A DNA stretch of 64,000 nucleotides. It comes from Caulobacter sp. Root655 (lineage in GTDB: Bacteria > Pseudomonadota > Alphaproteobacteria > Caulobacterales > Caulobacteraceae). The stretch is from positions 399,934-463,933 of the forward strand of contig NZ_LMHC01000021.1 of the NCBI RefSeq assembly GCF_001427665.1. Direction: 5' to 3'. The notes below the pieces were generated by a model that was not told the origin of the DNA, made no database searches, and saw only the letters and a program-made list of their open reading frames with translations. Of the stretch, positions 1-9,044 are shown piece by piece. The position numbers and the translations under genes were made by a program. The first letter of the stretch is position 1, and every line of letters begins with the position of its first letter.

Positions 1-681
1 GCCCTGGCCCGACCGTTCCGCGTCGAGGTGCGCGATCCGCTCGGGCGCTTCCTGCCTCTGGCCTTCGACGCCGACCTGCCGGCGAAGGGCCTGTACGACT
101 GGGCCGGCTGGTCCGCCCTGCCCGCCTCGCCGCCCGCGCCGCTGCTCGACGACGGTTCGCCCGTCGGTGTCCTGACCGGCCGCATTCCGTTGTTCTCGGC
201 CCCGGCCCGCCGCGTCGCCCCGCCCATTGTCGAGATCCACGCCGAACTCGCCGACCTGACGACCGGCCGCCCGGCCGCCTGGGCCCTGGTCGCCGCGCGG
301 ATCGACGGGGTCACCCGGGGCCTGGGCCTGGCCGACGCGACCGGCCGCGCCGCACTGTTCTTCCCCTGGCCCGCGCGACCAAGACCCACCCTGTTCACCT
401 CGCCGCCGGCCATGGCCGACTTCCGCTGGGACCTGACGCTGGACGCCTATCACCAGCCGGTCGTCGGCGGCTCGCCGCCCGGCGCCGACGGGCCACCGGA
501 GCCGCCTGACCTGGCCGACATCCTGGCCCAACTGGACCATCCGGTGACGCCGCTGGCCTCGACCCTTTCGCCGCCCGAGCCGCTGGGCGTCCAGCCCCTG
601 ACCTACGGACGCCCGCTGACCCTACGCACTTTGGAGACGGCCGAAGGGCCGTCGTCCAGCCTCTTCCTGACCTCGAATTGA
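1..681 (+). CDS. eCIS-associated protein of unknown function, C-terminal part (5' end outside window)
   Basis: The frame is open from the first base of the window, and residues before the GTG at position 28 continue the same kind of sequence (...FRVEVRDPLGRFLPL). I therefore read it as the 3' end of a longer gene. The visible part is about 226 residues. A stretch near the middle (TTGRPAAWALVAARIDG followed by TRGLGLADATGRAALFFPWP) resembles a carboxypeptidase-regulatory-like beta-sandwich, a common add-on in particle proteins. The rest is proline-rich. It ends 19 bases before the sheath gene, in the place where eCIS loci often carry DUF4255/Pvc16-type terminator proteins. A link to that family is positional inference; I do not see its core here. 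No catalytic motif is visible. Confidence 0.6.
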   Translation, partial: ALARPFRVEVRDPLGRFLPLAFDADLPAKGLYDWAGWSALPASPPAPLLDDGSPVGVLTGRIPLFSAPARRVAPPIVEIHAELADLTTGRPAAWALVAARIDGVTRGLGLADATGRAALFFPWPARPRPTLFTSPPAMADFRWDLTLDAYHQPVVGGSPPGADGPPEPPDLADILAQLDHPVTPLASTLSPPEPLGVQPLTYGRPLTLRTLETAEGPSSSLFLTSN

Positions 682-700
682 CCCCGCGAGGAGACCGTCG

Positions 701-2563
701 ATGCCCGAATATCTAGCCCCTGGCGTCTATGTGGAGGAGGTCTCCTTCCGCGCCAAATCGATCGAGGGCGTCAGCACGACGACCACCGGTCTGATCGGTC
801 CCGCCCGCTACGGGCCGCTCGACATCGAGCCGGAGATCATCACCAGCCTCGTCGAGTTCGAGCGCGTCTATGGCGGCAAGGAACGGCTGATCTGGAACGG
901 CGCCCCGATCGACAACTACCTCTGGCACGGGGCGCGCGCCTTCTTCGAGGAGGGCGGCAAGCGGCTCTATGTCAGCCGGACCTTCCGGCCCGGCGACAGC
1001 GGCACGGGCTACGCCGAGCCCGCGGTCAGCGAGACGCCGCCCGTCACGGTCCGCGCCCGGTTCCCAGGACGGGCCGGCGACGCGCGGGTGACCTTCACCT
1101 TCCGCCTGGGCCAGAACGTTCTGGCCGACACCCCGGACGGCCCCGCCCTGCGCTCGACCATCGATCGCGATCTCGTCTATATCGGCGGATCGATCGACGC
1201 CTTCCACCTGGCGCTGTGGGACGAAGCGGCGCGGACCTGGCGGTTCAACAACACCGACGATGACCTCGAAGCGGCGACGCTGGAACTGGCCGACCTCGAC
1301 CCGACGACGACGGCCGTCCGTACCCTGACGGTCACCGTGACGGTCGAGCCGACCGGCCGCGACATGCCGGTCTTCGTCGCCGCCGACCTGGCGCTCGACC
1401 CCAAGCACCGCCGCGGCGGGGCGCCGGACTCGGTGTTCGCCTATTTCGCCGCCCAGCCGGCCAGCCTGTCGCGGTCGCGCACTATTCCGATCGTCATCTC
1501 GACGGGAGCTCCCGACGGCCTGGCGATCCTGCAGGACTTCATCGACGCCTATGTCGTCGCCAGCCCGGTCGGCAGTCCGCCGGACCTCGGCATCGAGGGC
1601 AACCTGCTGGACGACGACAGCCCGCCCGCCCGGCGCAGCCTGGTGGTCAATCTGCGCGGCGGTGGCGACGGTCTGCGCCCGTTCGCGAGCCATTACGCGG
1701 GCGAGGTCGACGGCACGACCGACCGCAAGACCGGGCTTAAGCAGTTCGAGGACATCGAGGACATCTCGATCGTCGCCGCCCCGGGCTCCACGGCGATCTA
1801 TGACAGCCAGACCCAGGGCATCCTCTCCCAGCTGATCATCCACGCCGAGCGCATGCGCTACCGGATCGCCGTGCTCGACAGCGTCAAGGACCAGACGATC
1901 TCGGAAGTCCGCGAGATGCGGGCGCTGTTCGATTCCAGCCACGCCGCCCTCTACTATCCATGGGTGCGGGTGATCGACCCCCTGAGCCAGGAGGAGATCA
2001 ACGTCCCGCCGTCGGGCCACGTGGCCGGCATCTACGCCCGCAACGACATCGAGCGCGCGGTCTACAAGGCCCCGGCCAACGAGGTGGTCAACCTGGCCAT
2101 CGGCTTCGAGAAGCTGCTCAACAAGTCCCAGCAGGAGGTGCTGAACCCCGAGGGGATCAACTGCTTCCGCTTCTTCGAGGGGCGCGGGATGCGGTTGTGG
2201 GGCGCCCGGACGATCAGCTCCGACCCCGAATGGAAGTACGTCAACCTGCGGCGCTACTTCGCCTATCTGGAGCGCTCGATCGACAAGGGCACGCAGTGGG
2301 CGGTGTTCGAGCCGAACGGCCCACAGCTGTGGGCCAATGTGCGCCGCACCCTCGAGGATTTCCTCCTCAACGAATGGCAGAACGGCGCCCTGCTCGGCGA
2401 CAAGCCCGAGCGCTCGTTCTTCGTCAAATGCGACCGTTCGACCATGACCCAGAACGACCTCGATAACGGGCGGCTGGTCTGTCTGATCGGCGTCGCCCCC
2501 CTGCGTCCCGCTGAATTCGTCATCTTCCGCATCGGCCAGTGGACGGCCGACCGCAAGATCTAA
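701..2563 (+). CDS. Contractile sheath protein (eCIS, Pvc2/Afp2-like)
   Basis: A 620-residue protein of the phage tail sheath superfamily. It starts at ATG 701, a few bases after a GAGGAG-type ribosome binding site. The N terminus (MPEYLAPGVYVEEV) is the hallmark sheath opening. The C-terminal domain, roughly residues 480-620, carries the conserved sheath core: FEPNGPQLWANVRRTLEDFL, then DRSTMTQNDLDNGRLVC, then a final beta strand with PAEFVIFRIGQ. Sheath subunits polymerise around the inner tube and contract to drive it into a target. The tube gene follows 11 bases later, as in PVC and Afp loci. The length is above that of minimal sheaths because of a variable, probably surface-exposed domain at about residues 120-340. 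Confidence 0.95.
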   Translation: MPEYLAPGVYVEEVSFRAKSIEGVSTTTTGLIGPARYGPLDIEPEIITSLVEFERVYGGKERLIWNGAPIDNYLWHGARAFFEEGGKRLYVSRTFRPGDSGTGYAEPAVSETPPVTVRARFPGRAGDARVTFTFRLGQNVLADTPDGPALRSTIDRDLVYIGGSIDAFHLALWDEAARTWRFNNTDDDLEAATLELADLDPTTTAVRTLTVTVTVEPTGRDMPVFVAADLALDPKHRRGGAPDSVFAYFAAQPASLSRSRTIPIVISTGAPDGLAILQDFIDAYVVASPVGSPPDLGIEGNLLDDDSPPARRSLVVNLRGGGDGLRPFASHYAGEVDGTTDRKTGLKQFEDIEDISIVAAPGSTAIYDSQTQGILSQLIIHAERMRYRIAVLDSVKDQTISEVREMRALFDSSHAALYYPWVRVIDPLSQEEINVPPSGHVAGIYARNDIERAVYKAPANEVVNLAIGFEKLLNKSQQEVLNPEGINCFRFFEGRGMRLWGARTISSDPEWKYVNLRRYFAYLERSIDKGTQWAVFEPNGPQLWANVRRTLEDFLLNEWQNGALLGDKPERSFFVKCDRSTMTQNDLDNGRLVCLIGVAPLRPAEFVIFRIGQWTADRKI

Positions 2564-2574
2564 GGGGAGCCGTC

Positions 2575-3027
2575 ATGGCCGTAGAACGCGAGCGTCCGTA
2601 TGTGCAGTTCAACTTCCTGGTCGACCTCGGCGACGGGGTCACCGAGGGGCCCGGCGCCGGCTTCCAGGAGGTGAGCGGCGTGGGCATGGAGGTCACCGTC
2701 TCGGAGTACCGCAACGGTAATTCCAAGGAGAACTCCGTCCAGAAGATCACCGGGATGAACAAGTCGACCGACGTCACCCTGAAGCGGGGCGTGATCGGCA
2801 AACTCAACCTCTACAAATGGCTGGATCAGATCCGCAACGGCGACCAGGCCGGCCTGCGCACCGTCACCGTGCAGCTGCAGAACGAAGACCACAGCGAGAT
2901 CGTCCAGACCTGGAAGCTGCTGCGCGCGCGCCCGATGAAGCACACCAGTGGCCCCTTCAACGCCAAGGGCACCGACGTGGCGATGGAGGAACTGGTCCTG
3001 GCCTACGAGCGGCTGGAGATGGAATAG
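2575..3027 (+). CDS. Inner tube protein (T4 gp19-like, eCIS Pvc1/Pvc5-like)
   Basis: A 150-residue protein of the phage tail tube (gp19-like) family. I chose ATG 2575 (MAVERERPYVQFNFLVDLG), which lies just behind GGGGAG. An upstream in-frame start at 2539 would run into the end of the sheath gene and adds unrelated residues. Family signs are the opening FNFLVDLG, the middle GFQEVSGVGMEVTVSEYRNG, a TLKRGVIG strand and the closing MEELVLAYERLEM. Hexameric rings of this protein stack to form the rigid tube that carries cargo. The sheath gene lies immediately upstream and a second sheath-like gene 4 bases downstream. Confidence 0.95.
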   Translation: MAVERERPYVQFNFLVDLGDGVTEGPGAGFQEVSGVGMEVTVSEYRNGNSKENSVQKITGMNKSTDVTLKRGVIGKLNLYKWLDQIRNGDQAGLRTVTVQLQNEDHSEIVQTWKLLRARPMKHTSGPFNAKGTDVAMEELVLAYERLEME

Positions 3028-3031
3028 CCGC

Positions 3032-5791
3032 ATGTACGGTCCCGGCCTCCTCCCGGGCGTCAGCTTCGACGCCGCGCCGCCGCCACGGCCCGACCAGCCG
3101 CCGCGCATGGACATCGCGGTGTTCGTCGGCTTCGCGGCCAACGGGCCCGTCCACCGCCCCGTGGCGGTCGACGGCGTGGCGGCATTCGAGGCGGTGTTCG
3201 GCGGCGATGCGCCGCTGGGTTGGGACGTGACGCGGGGCGAGCGGGTGATCGCGGCCCTGGCCCCGACGGTGCGCGGCTTCTTCGCCAATGGCGGCCGGCG
3301 CTGCTGGGTGATCCGCGTGGCCCGGACCGAGGACCTGGAGGCGCGCTGGCGCGGCGTGGCTCCGAGCGCATTGGGCGAACCCCAGAAGCGCGACGTCGCC
3401 AGGCGCGGCCGCTTCGTCCTGCCCGGCCTGGTGTCGGCGACCACCGGCGGAACCTTCGAAGCCGCCCAGGCCCAGGCGCGCGGACTGGGCGCCGGCTCCG
3501 ACGGCCTGCGGGTCTCGACGCGGTTGAACCGCACCGGCCTGGCCTCCCAGGACCTGGCGTGGGACGACGACGGCGCGCGCTTCCCGGCCCAGGGCTGCCG
3601 GGTCGGCGACCTGGTCGAACTGGCCGACCCCGGCTTTACCCATCGCGCCTACGCCCATGTCGACAGCCTCGTCGACGGCCTAGCCCACGCCTCGTGGCGC
3701 GGCCGGTTCGCGCGGGTGGACGTGGCCGACGTCGGCGGTCTCGGCGCCGCCGACCTGCCCGGTGACGACGAGGTCCCCGGCGCGGCCAGCCTGGCGCCCG
3801 CCGCCCTGGCGCGCCTGACCTTCACCGCGCCCGCGCCCCAAGGCCTGCGACCAGGACGCTGGGCGCGCTGGGCCCACGCCGGCCATCAGGTCTGGCTGCG
3901 GATCGACACCGCGCGCGGCGCGGCGGCTGGCGGCGAGACGGTGGTCGAGGGCCCCGCCTGGCGCGCCCTGGGTCCGATCGCTCCCGCGCCAGGCCCTGTT
4001 CTGCTGGCCCGCCTGGCCCTCGACCTGCGTATCGAGAGCGGCGCCTCGCCGACTGTCCTGACGGAGATCGGCCTGACGCCGGACCATCCGGGCGCCTGGT
4101 GGACCCATCTGGACGACGACCGGTTCTATGCCCGGCCGCGCGACGCGGTTTCCGGCCGTCCACCGCTGAGCGCTTCGGATGATGACGTGCTGGCCCCTCC
4201 GACCGCATGGCTGCCCTTGGGACTGGAGGCGACGTTCGGCGACGCCCTGGGTCCGCTCTCCATGGCCGGGACCGCCCTCGAACGCGACGGCCTTTCGCGC
4301 CAGGACGCCGAGCTGTTCCTCGACCCCCGCCTGGCCGACCTGACGGTCGCCACCCTGGCGACCGAAGCCGAACGAATCCGCGAAATCGACGGCGAGCGGC
4401 TGTTCGGCGTCCACGGCGCCCTGGGGGTCGGCGAAGGCCGCGAATGGAACGAGGCCAGCCTGGTGGCCGCGCCGGACGCCGTCCAGCCGCGTTGGGAACG
4501 GCGCCCCGACGAAGTCGTCCCACCGCCGACCCCGGCCGCCTTCAAGCCGCCGCCCCACTGGTTCAGCCACCGCGGCGCCTGCACCACGGCGCCGGCCGGC
4601 GCCCAGGTCGAGGGACCCGACTTCGCCAACTTCCTCGATCGCGACAGCTTCGTCGTCGCCACGCCGGCGCTGCAAGGTCCGGTCGGCGCGATCCCGCCGG
4701 GCCCGCTGAGCCTGACCTGGACCACGGCCGATCCGGCGGCGCTCTATATCCTGGAGCAGGCCACGCGCGCCGACCTCTCCGACGCCGTCGAAATCTGGCG
4801 CGGGACCGCCCTGTCGCACACCCTCGACGCCGACCGCGAGGGCGTCTTCTACTACCGGCTGACCGCGAGGGTGGGCGACACCTCCAGCGTCCCAGCCGCG
4901 ATCGCCGTGGCGGTGCGCGCCGACGCCTGGCTGGCCGCGCCCTTTGGCGAAGACGCCCGCGAGGCTCTCCTGAGTGTCCACCGCGCCCTGCTACGACTGG
5001 CCGCCGCCAGCGGCGAACTGTTCGCCGTGCTGTCCCTGCCGCGCGACGACCGCGCCGCCCAGGCCGTGGCCCATGCCGGCCGTCTGACAGCTCGGCGCGA
5101 TCCGTCCCAGCCCGGCGACGGCCTGAGCGACGGCGAGCGTCGCGCCCTGTCCTACGGCGCGCTGCACCATCCCTGGGTGCTGTCATCGACGCCGACCCGG
5201 GCGGCCGACGGCAAGCCGCGCCTGGCCGCCTGCCCGCCCGACGGCGTCGCGGCCGGCGTCCTGGCCGCCCGCGCCAACGCACGCGGCGCCTGGGTCGCTC
5301 CCGCCAACGAACCCCTGCGCGACATCGTCGGCCTCGACCCGCTGATCGACCCCGCCGATCGCCTGGCGCTCGATACGGCCCGGATCAACCTGATCCGCCG
5401 AGAGCCGCGCGGGTTCCTGGTGCTCGACGCGGACACCCTGTCGGACGAGACGGAATGGCGGTCGATCCCGACGCGCCGCCTGTTCAGCCTGATCCGTCGC
5501 CTGGCCGTGCGGCGGGGCGCGTCCTACGTCTTCGAACCGAACGGCGATGTCCTGCGCCGCGCCGTCGAACGCGGCTTCAGCCAGATGCTGGAGACCCTGT
5601 TCCACAAGGGCGCCTTCGCCGGCGCCACCCCGGCCGAGAGCTTTCGGGTCACCGTCGATCCCAGCCCCGCCGACCGCTTCGCCGGACGGCTGCTGGTCGA
5701 GATCGCCGTCGCCCCCGCCGCGCCGCTGCGCTTCCTGACCGTCCGCCTGCGCCAGGTCGGCGAGCGCTTCACCTTCTCGGAGGAGACCTGA
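3032..5791 (+). CDS. Second, unusually long sheath-like protein
   Basis: A 919-residue protein starting at ATG 3032 (MYGPGLLPGVSFD). The longer open frame from 2948 overlaps the tube gene and is not credible. The sheath fold is recognisable at both ends. Near the N terminus is DIAVFVGFAANGPVHRPVAV, which resembles the sheath start. The last 150 residues hold RRLFSLIRRLAVRRGASYVF, then EPNGDVLRRAVERGF and a terminal beta strand pair. Between them lie about 500 extra residues, including a stretch near residues 550-640 with fibronectin-III-like spacing (LSLTWTTADPAALYIL ... EGVFYYRLTARVG). eCIS loci usually carry two or three sheath paralogues of different length. This one may form a baseplate-proximal ring or a decorated layer (inference). 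The next tube gene overlaps its stop (TGATG). Confidence 0.85.
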   Translation: MYGPGLLPGVSFDAAPPPRPDQPPRMDIAVFVGFAANGPVHRPVAVDGVAAFEAVFGGDAPLGWDVTRGERVIAALAPTVRGFFANGGRRCWVIRVARTEDLEARWRGVAPSALGEPQKRDVARRGRFVLPGLVSATTGGTFEAAQAQARGLGAGSDGLRVSTRLNRTGLASQDLAWDDDGARFPAQGCRVGDLVELADPGFTHRAYAHVDSLVDGLAHASWRGRFARVDVADVGGLGAADLPGDDEVPGAASLAPAALARLTFTAPAPQGLRPGRWARWAHAGHQVWLRIDTARGAAAGGETVVEGPAWRALGPIAPAPGPVLLARLALDLRIESGASPTVLTEIGLTPDHPGAWWTHLDDDRFYARPRDAVSGRPPLSASDDDVLAPPTAWLPLGLEATFGDALGPLSMAGTALERDGLSRQDAELFLDPRLADLTVATLATEAERIREIDGERLFGVHGALGVGEGREWNEASLVAAPDAVQPRWERRPDEVVPPPTPAAFKPPPHWFSHRGACTTAPAGAQVEGPDFANFLDRDSFVVATPALQGPVGAIPPGPLSLTWTTADPAALYILEQATRADLSDAVEIWRGTALSHTLDADREGVFYYRLTARVGDTSSVPAAIAVAVRADAWLAAPFGEDAREALLSVHRALLRLAAASGELFAVLSLPRDDRAAQAVAHAGRLTARRDPSQPGDGLSDGERRALSYGALHHPWVLSSTPTRAADGKPRLAACPPDGVAAGVLAARANARGAWVAPANEPLRDIVGLDPLIDPADRLALDTARINLIRREPRGFLVLDADTLSDETEWRSIPTRRLFSLIRRLAVRRGASYVFEPNGDVLRRAVERGFSQMLETLFHKGAFAGATPAESFRVTVDPSPADRFAGRLLVEIAVAPAAPLRFLTVRLRQVGERFTFSEET

Positions 5792-6252
5792 TGGCCGCCG
5801 CTGCGTACCCGTTCACGACCTTCAACTTCTCGGTCGAGATCAATCGCGGCCAGGACGGCGGCGCGCTGGTGGCGGCGGCCTTTTCCGACTGCGACGGCCT
5901 GGACATGAGCATGGAGGTCAAGACCATCCGCGAGGGTGGCGCCAACGACCGCCAGATCCGGCTGAACGGTCCGGCCGCCTACGCCAACCTGGTGCTCAAG
6001 CGCGGCATGACCGCCAATTTCGACCTCTGGAAATGGTTCAGCGACAGCATCGTCGATCCCGGCCTGCGGGCCGACGCCGAGGTGGTGATGCTGGGCGAGG
6101 ACGGCCAGGCCGAGCGGGCCCGCTTCCGCCTGGCCCGCTGCGTGCCGATCAAGATGAAGGCCCCGGCCCTGTCGGCCAAGGACGGCGCGGTCGCCGTCGA
6201 GGAGCTGCACATCGCCTACGAGTCCCTCGTCCTCATACCGGGGAAGGGCTGA
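5791..6252 (+). CDS. Second inner tube protein (gp19-like)
   Basis: A 153-residue tail tube family protein whose ATG at 5791 shares its A with the TGA of the preceding gene, suggesting translational coupling. An AGGAG lies a few bases upstream, inside the previous gene. Tube-family features are the opening TTFNFSVEINRG, then FSDCDGLDMSMEVKTIREGG, ANLVLKRGM, and the closing VAVEELHIAYESLVL. It is clearly paralogous to the tube gene at 2575 but divergent. By analogy with Pvc1/Pvc5 or Afp5, the second tube paralogue probably forms the first rings between the spike hub and the main tube. That role is inferred from family and order. Confidence 0.93.
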   Translation: MAAAAYPFTTFNFSVEINRGQDGGALVAAAFSDCDGLDMSMEVKTIREGGANDRQIRLNGPAAYANLVLKRGMTANFDLWKWFSDSIVDPGLRADAEVVMLGEDGQAERARFRLARCVPIKMKAPALSAKDGAVAVEELHIAYESLVLIPGKG

Positions 6253-6255
6253 GCC

Positions 6256-7059
6256 ATGGGTGAGCTGGTCAAGGCGCAGCTGATCGAGCTGAAGCAGGAT
6301 TTCCAGAGCGAAAAGGACGGCGGCCAGCGCGTGGCCGTGCAGTTCAATCCCGAAACCCTCAAGGTCACCTTCGCCAACCAGATCGTCCAGCCCCAGGGCG
6401 GCGACCAGGCGGCGGGCAATTCCGGTCGGCAGTTCGTCGGAGCCGGCACCACCAAGCTGGCCCTGACCCTGTGGTTCGACGTCACCGCCATGACCGAGGA
6501 CGCCGTCGACGACGTCCGTCGGCTGACCCAGAAGGTCATCTATTTCATGACCCCGGCCCCGGCCGAGGGCGACGCCACCAAGCTGGCCCCGCCGGGCGTG
6601 CGCTTCATCTGGGGCTCGTTCCTGTTCGACGGCATGGTCGAGGGGCTGGAGGAGTCGCTGGAATACTTCTCGCCCGACGGCAAGCCGCTGCGGGCCAACC
6701 TGACCCTGACGCTCAGCCAGCAGAAGATCCTGGAGGCCAAGTTCGAGGGCGAGGGCAAGGTCCCCGCCCGGCCCGGTCACAAGCCGCTGAACAGCGCCAA
6801 GGCCGGCGACTCCCTGCAGTCGATGGCCGGGGCCGGCGGCAAGGGTGGTTTCGGCTTCAGCGCCAGCGTGGGCGGCGGCCTGGGCGGGGGTTGGCAGGCG
6901 ATCGCCTCGGCCAACGGCATCGAGGACCCGCTGCGCCTGTCGCCGGGTCAACTGATCGACCTGGACGTCAAGGCCGGCGCCGGCTTCGGCGCCGCGGTCT
7001 CCGCCCCCTCCCTTCCCTCACCCCGCATCAGCGTCGGCGCGACGCTGGCGTTCGACTGA
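6256..7059 (+). CDS. CIS tube-initiator/adaptor protein (Pvc7-like N-terminal domain)
   Basis: A 267-residue protein starting at ATG 6256, four bases after the tube gene. The N-terminal domain (about residues 1-165) matches the contractile injection system tube-protein family seen in Pvc7/Afp7. It has VAVQFNPETLKVTFANQI, then ATKLAPPGVRFIWGSFLFDG, then a long strand ending in LTLTLSQQ. These proteins link the tube to the hub in the baseplate. Many relatives end in a LysM domain. I do not see one here; instead the last 90 residues are Gly/Ala/Ser-rich and low in complexity, so the peptidoglycan-binding part seems absent or replaced. Confidence 0.88.
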   Translation: MGELVKAQLIELKQDFQSEKDGGQRVAVQFNPETLKVTFANQIVQPQGGDQAAGNSGRQFVGAGTTKLALTLWFDVTAMTEDAVDDVRRLTQKVIYFMTPAPAEGDATKLAPPGVRFIWGSFLFDGMVEGLEESLEYFSPDGKPLRANLTLTLSQQKILEAKFEGEGKVPARPGHKPLNSAKAGDSLQSMAGAGGKGGFGFSASVGGGLGGGWQAIASANGIEDPLRLSPGQLIDLDVKAGAGFGAAVSAPSLPSPRISVGATLAFD

Positions 7060-7073
7060 CGAGGAGCCCCGCC

Positions 7074-7238
7074 ATGCCCGTGGTCATCAACGAATTCGAG
7101 GCGGTCGCCGACGCTCCGCCCCGCGACGAGGCCGGCGGCGCGGCCGAGGGCGGCGGCGAGACCAAGCTCGAACCGGCCGATCTGCGCCACCTGATCGAAA
7201 CCCTCGCCCGCGACGCCGCCCGCGCCTGGGCCCACTGA
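7074..7238 (+). CDS. Small DUF5908-like eCIS protein
   Basis: A 54-residue protein starting at ATG 7074 behind GAGGAG. The start MPVVINEFEAVAD, the acidic middle and the length agree with the DUF5908 family, short proteins typically encoded between the Pvc7-like and gpD-like genes of eCIS loci. That is its position here. The C-terminal half (LEPADLRHLIETLARDAARAWA) looks like one amphipathic helix. The biochemical role of the family is not established. It could be a chaperone or a small baseplate plug (inference). Confidence 0.75.
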   Translation: MPVVINEFEAVADAPPRDEAGGAAEGGGETKLEPADLRHLIETLARDAARAWAH

Positions 7239-7260
7239 GCCGCCGGAACCGAAGATCGCC

Positions 7261-8328
7261 ATGCCCAGCTCCAACCTCGCCATCCTGCCGACCCGCCCCG
7301 CCCGCCCGTCGATCGAGATCGACGGCGAGCGCCAGGCGACGCTGACGGCCGCGCTGCTGAGCCTGGAGATCGCCGACGCCATCGAGGGCATGACCCGTTG
7401 CAGCCTGACCCTGGGCAACTGGGGCGGAGCCGACCACCCCGGCTTCCAGCACTTCGACCGTCGCACTGTCGAATTCGGCAAGGCCCTGGCGATCAAGGTC
7501 GGCGACGAGACCCTGTTCGAAGGCAAGATTTCCGCCATCGCCGCCGACTATCCCGATGGTGGTCCGCCCAAGATCGGCATCCTGGCCGAGGACCGCCTGC
7601 AGGACCTGCGGATGGTCCGCCGCACCCGGTGCTTCGCCGACAAGTCGCTGGCCGACCTGGTGCGAAGCATCGCCGGCGATCACGGCCTCCAGGCCCAGGT
7701 CGACCTCTCCGGCTCCGCGACGAAGGTCCAGGCCCAGCTGAACCAGAGCGACCTGGCCTTCCTCAACGACCTGGCGCGCCGCGAAGACGCCGAGGTCTGG
7801 GTCGAGGGCGACGCCCTGCACGCGGCCAAGACCCGCGGCGGCGAGGCCATCGAACTGGCCTGGGCCGGTCCGCTGCGTGAGTTCCATGTCGCGGCCGATC
7901 TGACCCATCAGCGCACCGCCCTGGTCGCCTCGGGCTGGGACGTCGCCGAGCGGGCCGTCGCCAGCAACCGCGCCGAGGCCGCCGCGATCAGCGCCGAACT
8001 TGGCCAGGATGTCGGCGGCGCGGCGATCCTGCGGCAGGCGTTCGGGGAGCGGGTCGACACCCTGGCCCATGGCCTGCCGCGCGACGGCGGCGAGGCCCGC
8101 GTCCTGGCCGAGGCCAGCTTCCGCCACATGGCCCGTCGCTTCGTCACCGGTCACGGGGTCGCCGAGAGCGGCAAGGGCGTGAAGGTCGGGAGCAAGCTGA
8201 AGCTCTCGGGCCTGGGCCCGCTGTTCGATGGCGACTACCGCGCCACGGCCGTCACCCATCGCTTCGACAACGCCAAGGGCCTGCGCACGGAATTCCGCTG
8301 CGATCGGCCCGGGATCGGCCGGCCATGA
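7261..8328 (+). CDS. Baseplate hub protein, phage late control gene D / VgrG N-terminal-like
   Basis: A 355-residue protein of the gpD/VgrG-hub family (first half of Pvc8-type spikes). Support includes the opening RPSIEIDGERQATL, a beta-rich N-terminal half with CSLTLGNWG, a KSLADLVRSIAGDHGL segment typical of hub proteins, and a NQSDLAFLNDLARREDAEVWVEGDAL region found in gpD. The trimeric hub sits under the first tube ring. Here hub and spike are separate overlapping genes (the ATG of the spike lies inside the ATGA at 8325-8328). In T6SS VgrG and in Pvc8 they are fused. Confidence 0.9.
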   Translation: MPSSNLAILPTRPARPSIEIDGERQATLTAALLSLEIADAIEGMTRCSLTLGNWGGADHPGFQHFDRRTVEFGKALAIKVGDETLFEGKISAIAADYPDGGPPKIGILAEDRLQDLRMVRRTRCFADKSLADLVRSIAGDHGLQAQVDLSGSATKVQAQLNQSDLAFLNDLARREDAEVWVEGDALHAAKTRGGEAIELAWAGPLREFHVAADLTHQRTALVASGWDVAERAVASNRAEAAAISAELGQDVGGAAILRQAFGERVDTLAHGLPRDGGEARVLAEASFRHMARRFVTGHGVAESGKGVKVGSKLKLSGLGPLFDGDYRATAVTHRFDNAKGLRTEFRCDRPGIGRP

Positions 8329-9044
8329 GGGCGCTGTTCGACCTCGACCGCCAGGAGCGCCAGTGGGCCGAGCGCCAGCCGGAGGGCTGGGGCGGTCGCT
8401 GGTACGGCGTCGCCCCAGCCCAGGTGCTGGACATCCAGGACCCCGACAACCAAGGCCGCGTGAAGGTCGCCCTGCCCTGGGCGCCGGACTCCGGCGGCGG
8501 CCGCTACGAAGCCTGGGCGCGGATGGCGACCCTGTTCGCCGGCAAGGATCGCGGCAGCTGGTTCATCCCCGACGTCGACGACGAGGTGCTGGTGGCGTTC
8601 GAGCACGGAGATCCCCGCCGCCCCTACGTCCTGGGCGGACTTTGGAACGGCAAGGACGCGCCACCGGAGTCGATGGCCAGCGGCAACAACAAGAAGGTCA
8701 TCCGGTCGCGCAACGGCGTGAAGATCACCTTCGACGACCAGGACGGCCAGGAGAAGCTGATCCTCGAGACCCCCGGCGGCCAGTCGGTGACCTTGAAGGA
8801 CGGCCCCGGAGCGGTCGAGATCGTCGACAGCAACGGCAACTCCATCAAGCTGGAGGCCGCGGGCGTGACGATCACCGCCTCGGCCAAGGTCACGGTCAAC
8901 GCCAGCCAGGTGGCGGTCAGCGCCGGCATGGTCACGGTCGACGCCGGCATGTCGCGGTTCTCCGGCGTGATCCAGTGCGACACGCTGATCTCCAACAGCG
9001 TGGTCTCGGCGTCGTACACTCCAGGCGCGGGGAATATCTGGTGA
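8325..9044 (+). CDS. Spike protein, baseplate assembly gpV / VgrG OB-fold-like
   Basis: A 239-residue protein starting at ATG 8325, inside the hub stop (ATGA). Residues about 25-110 are the gpV/VgrG OB-fold: DPDNQGRVKVALPWA, then ARMATLFAGKDRGSWFIPDV, DEVLVAFEHGDPRRPYVLGG and LWNGKDAPP. The C-terminal third alternates short beta repeats (VTITASAKVTVNASQVAV ...) and should form the trimeric beta-helix needle. No separate PAAR-type tip protein is visible among its neighbours, so the needle may be capped by something else or left bare. Confidence 0.92.
   Translation: MRALFDLDRQERQWAERQPEGWGGRWYGVAPAQVLDIQDPDNQGRVKVALPWAPDSGGGRYEAWARMATLFAGKDRGSWFIPDVDDEVLVAFEHGDPRRPYVLGGLWNGKDAPPESMASGNNKKVIRSRNGVKITFDDQDGQEKLILETPGGQSVTLKDGPGAVEIVDSNGNSIKLEAAGVTITASAKVTVNASQVAVSAGMVTVDAGMSRFSGVIQCDTLISNSVVSASYTPGAGNIW

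Noticed and set aside
2539..2574. Upstream start for the first tube gene
   Set aside because: It lies within the sheath coding sequence and adds residues not found in tube proteins; ATG 2575 has a GGGGAG site and the correct family start.
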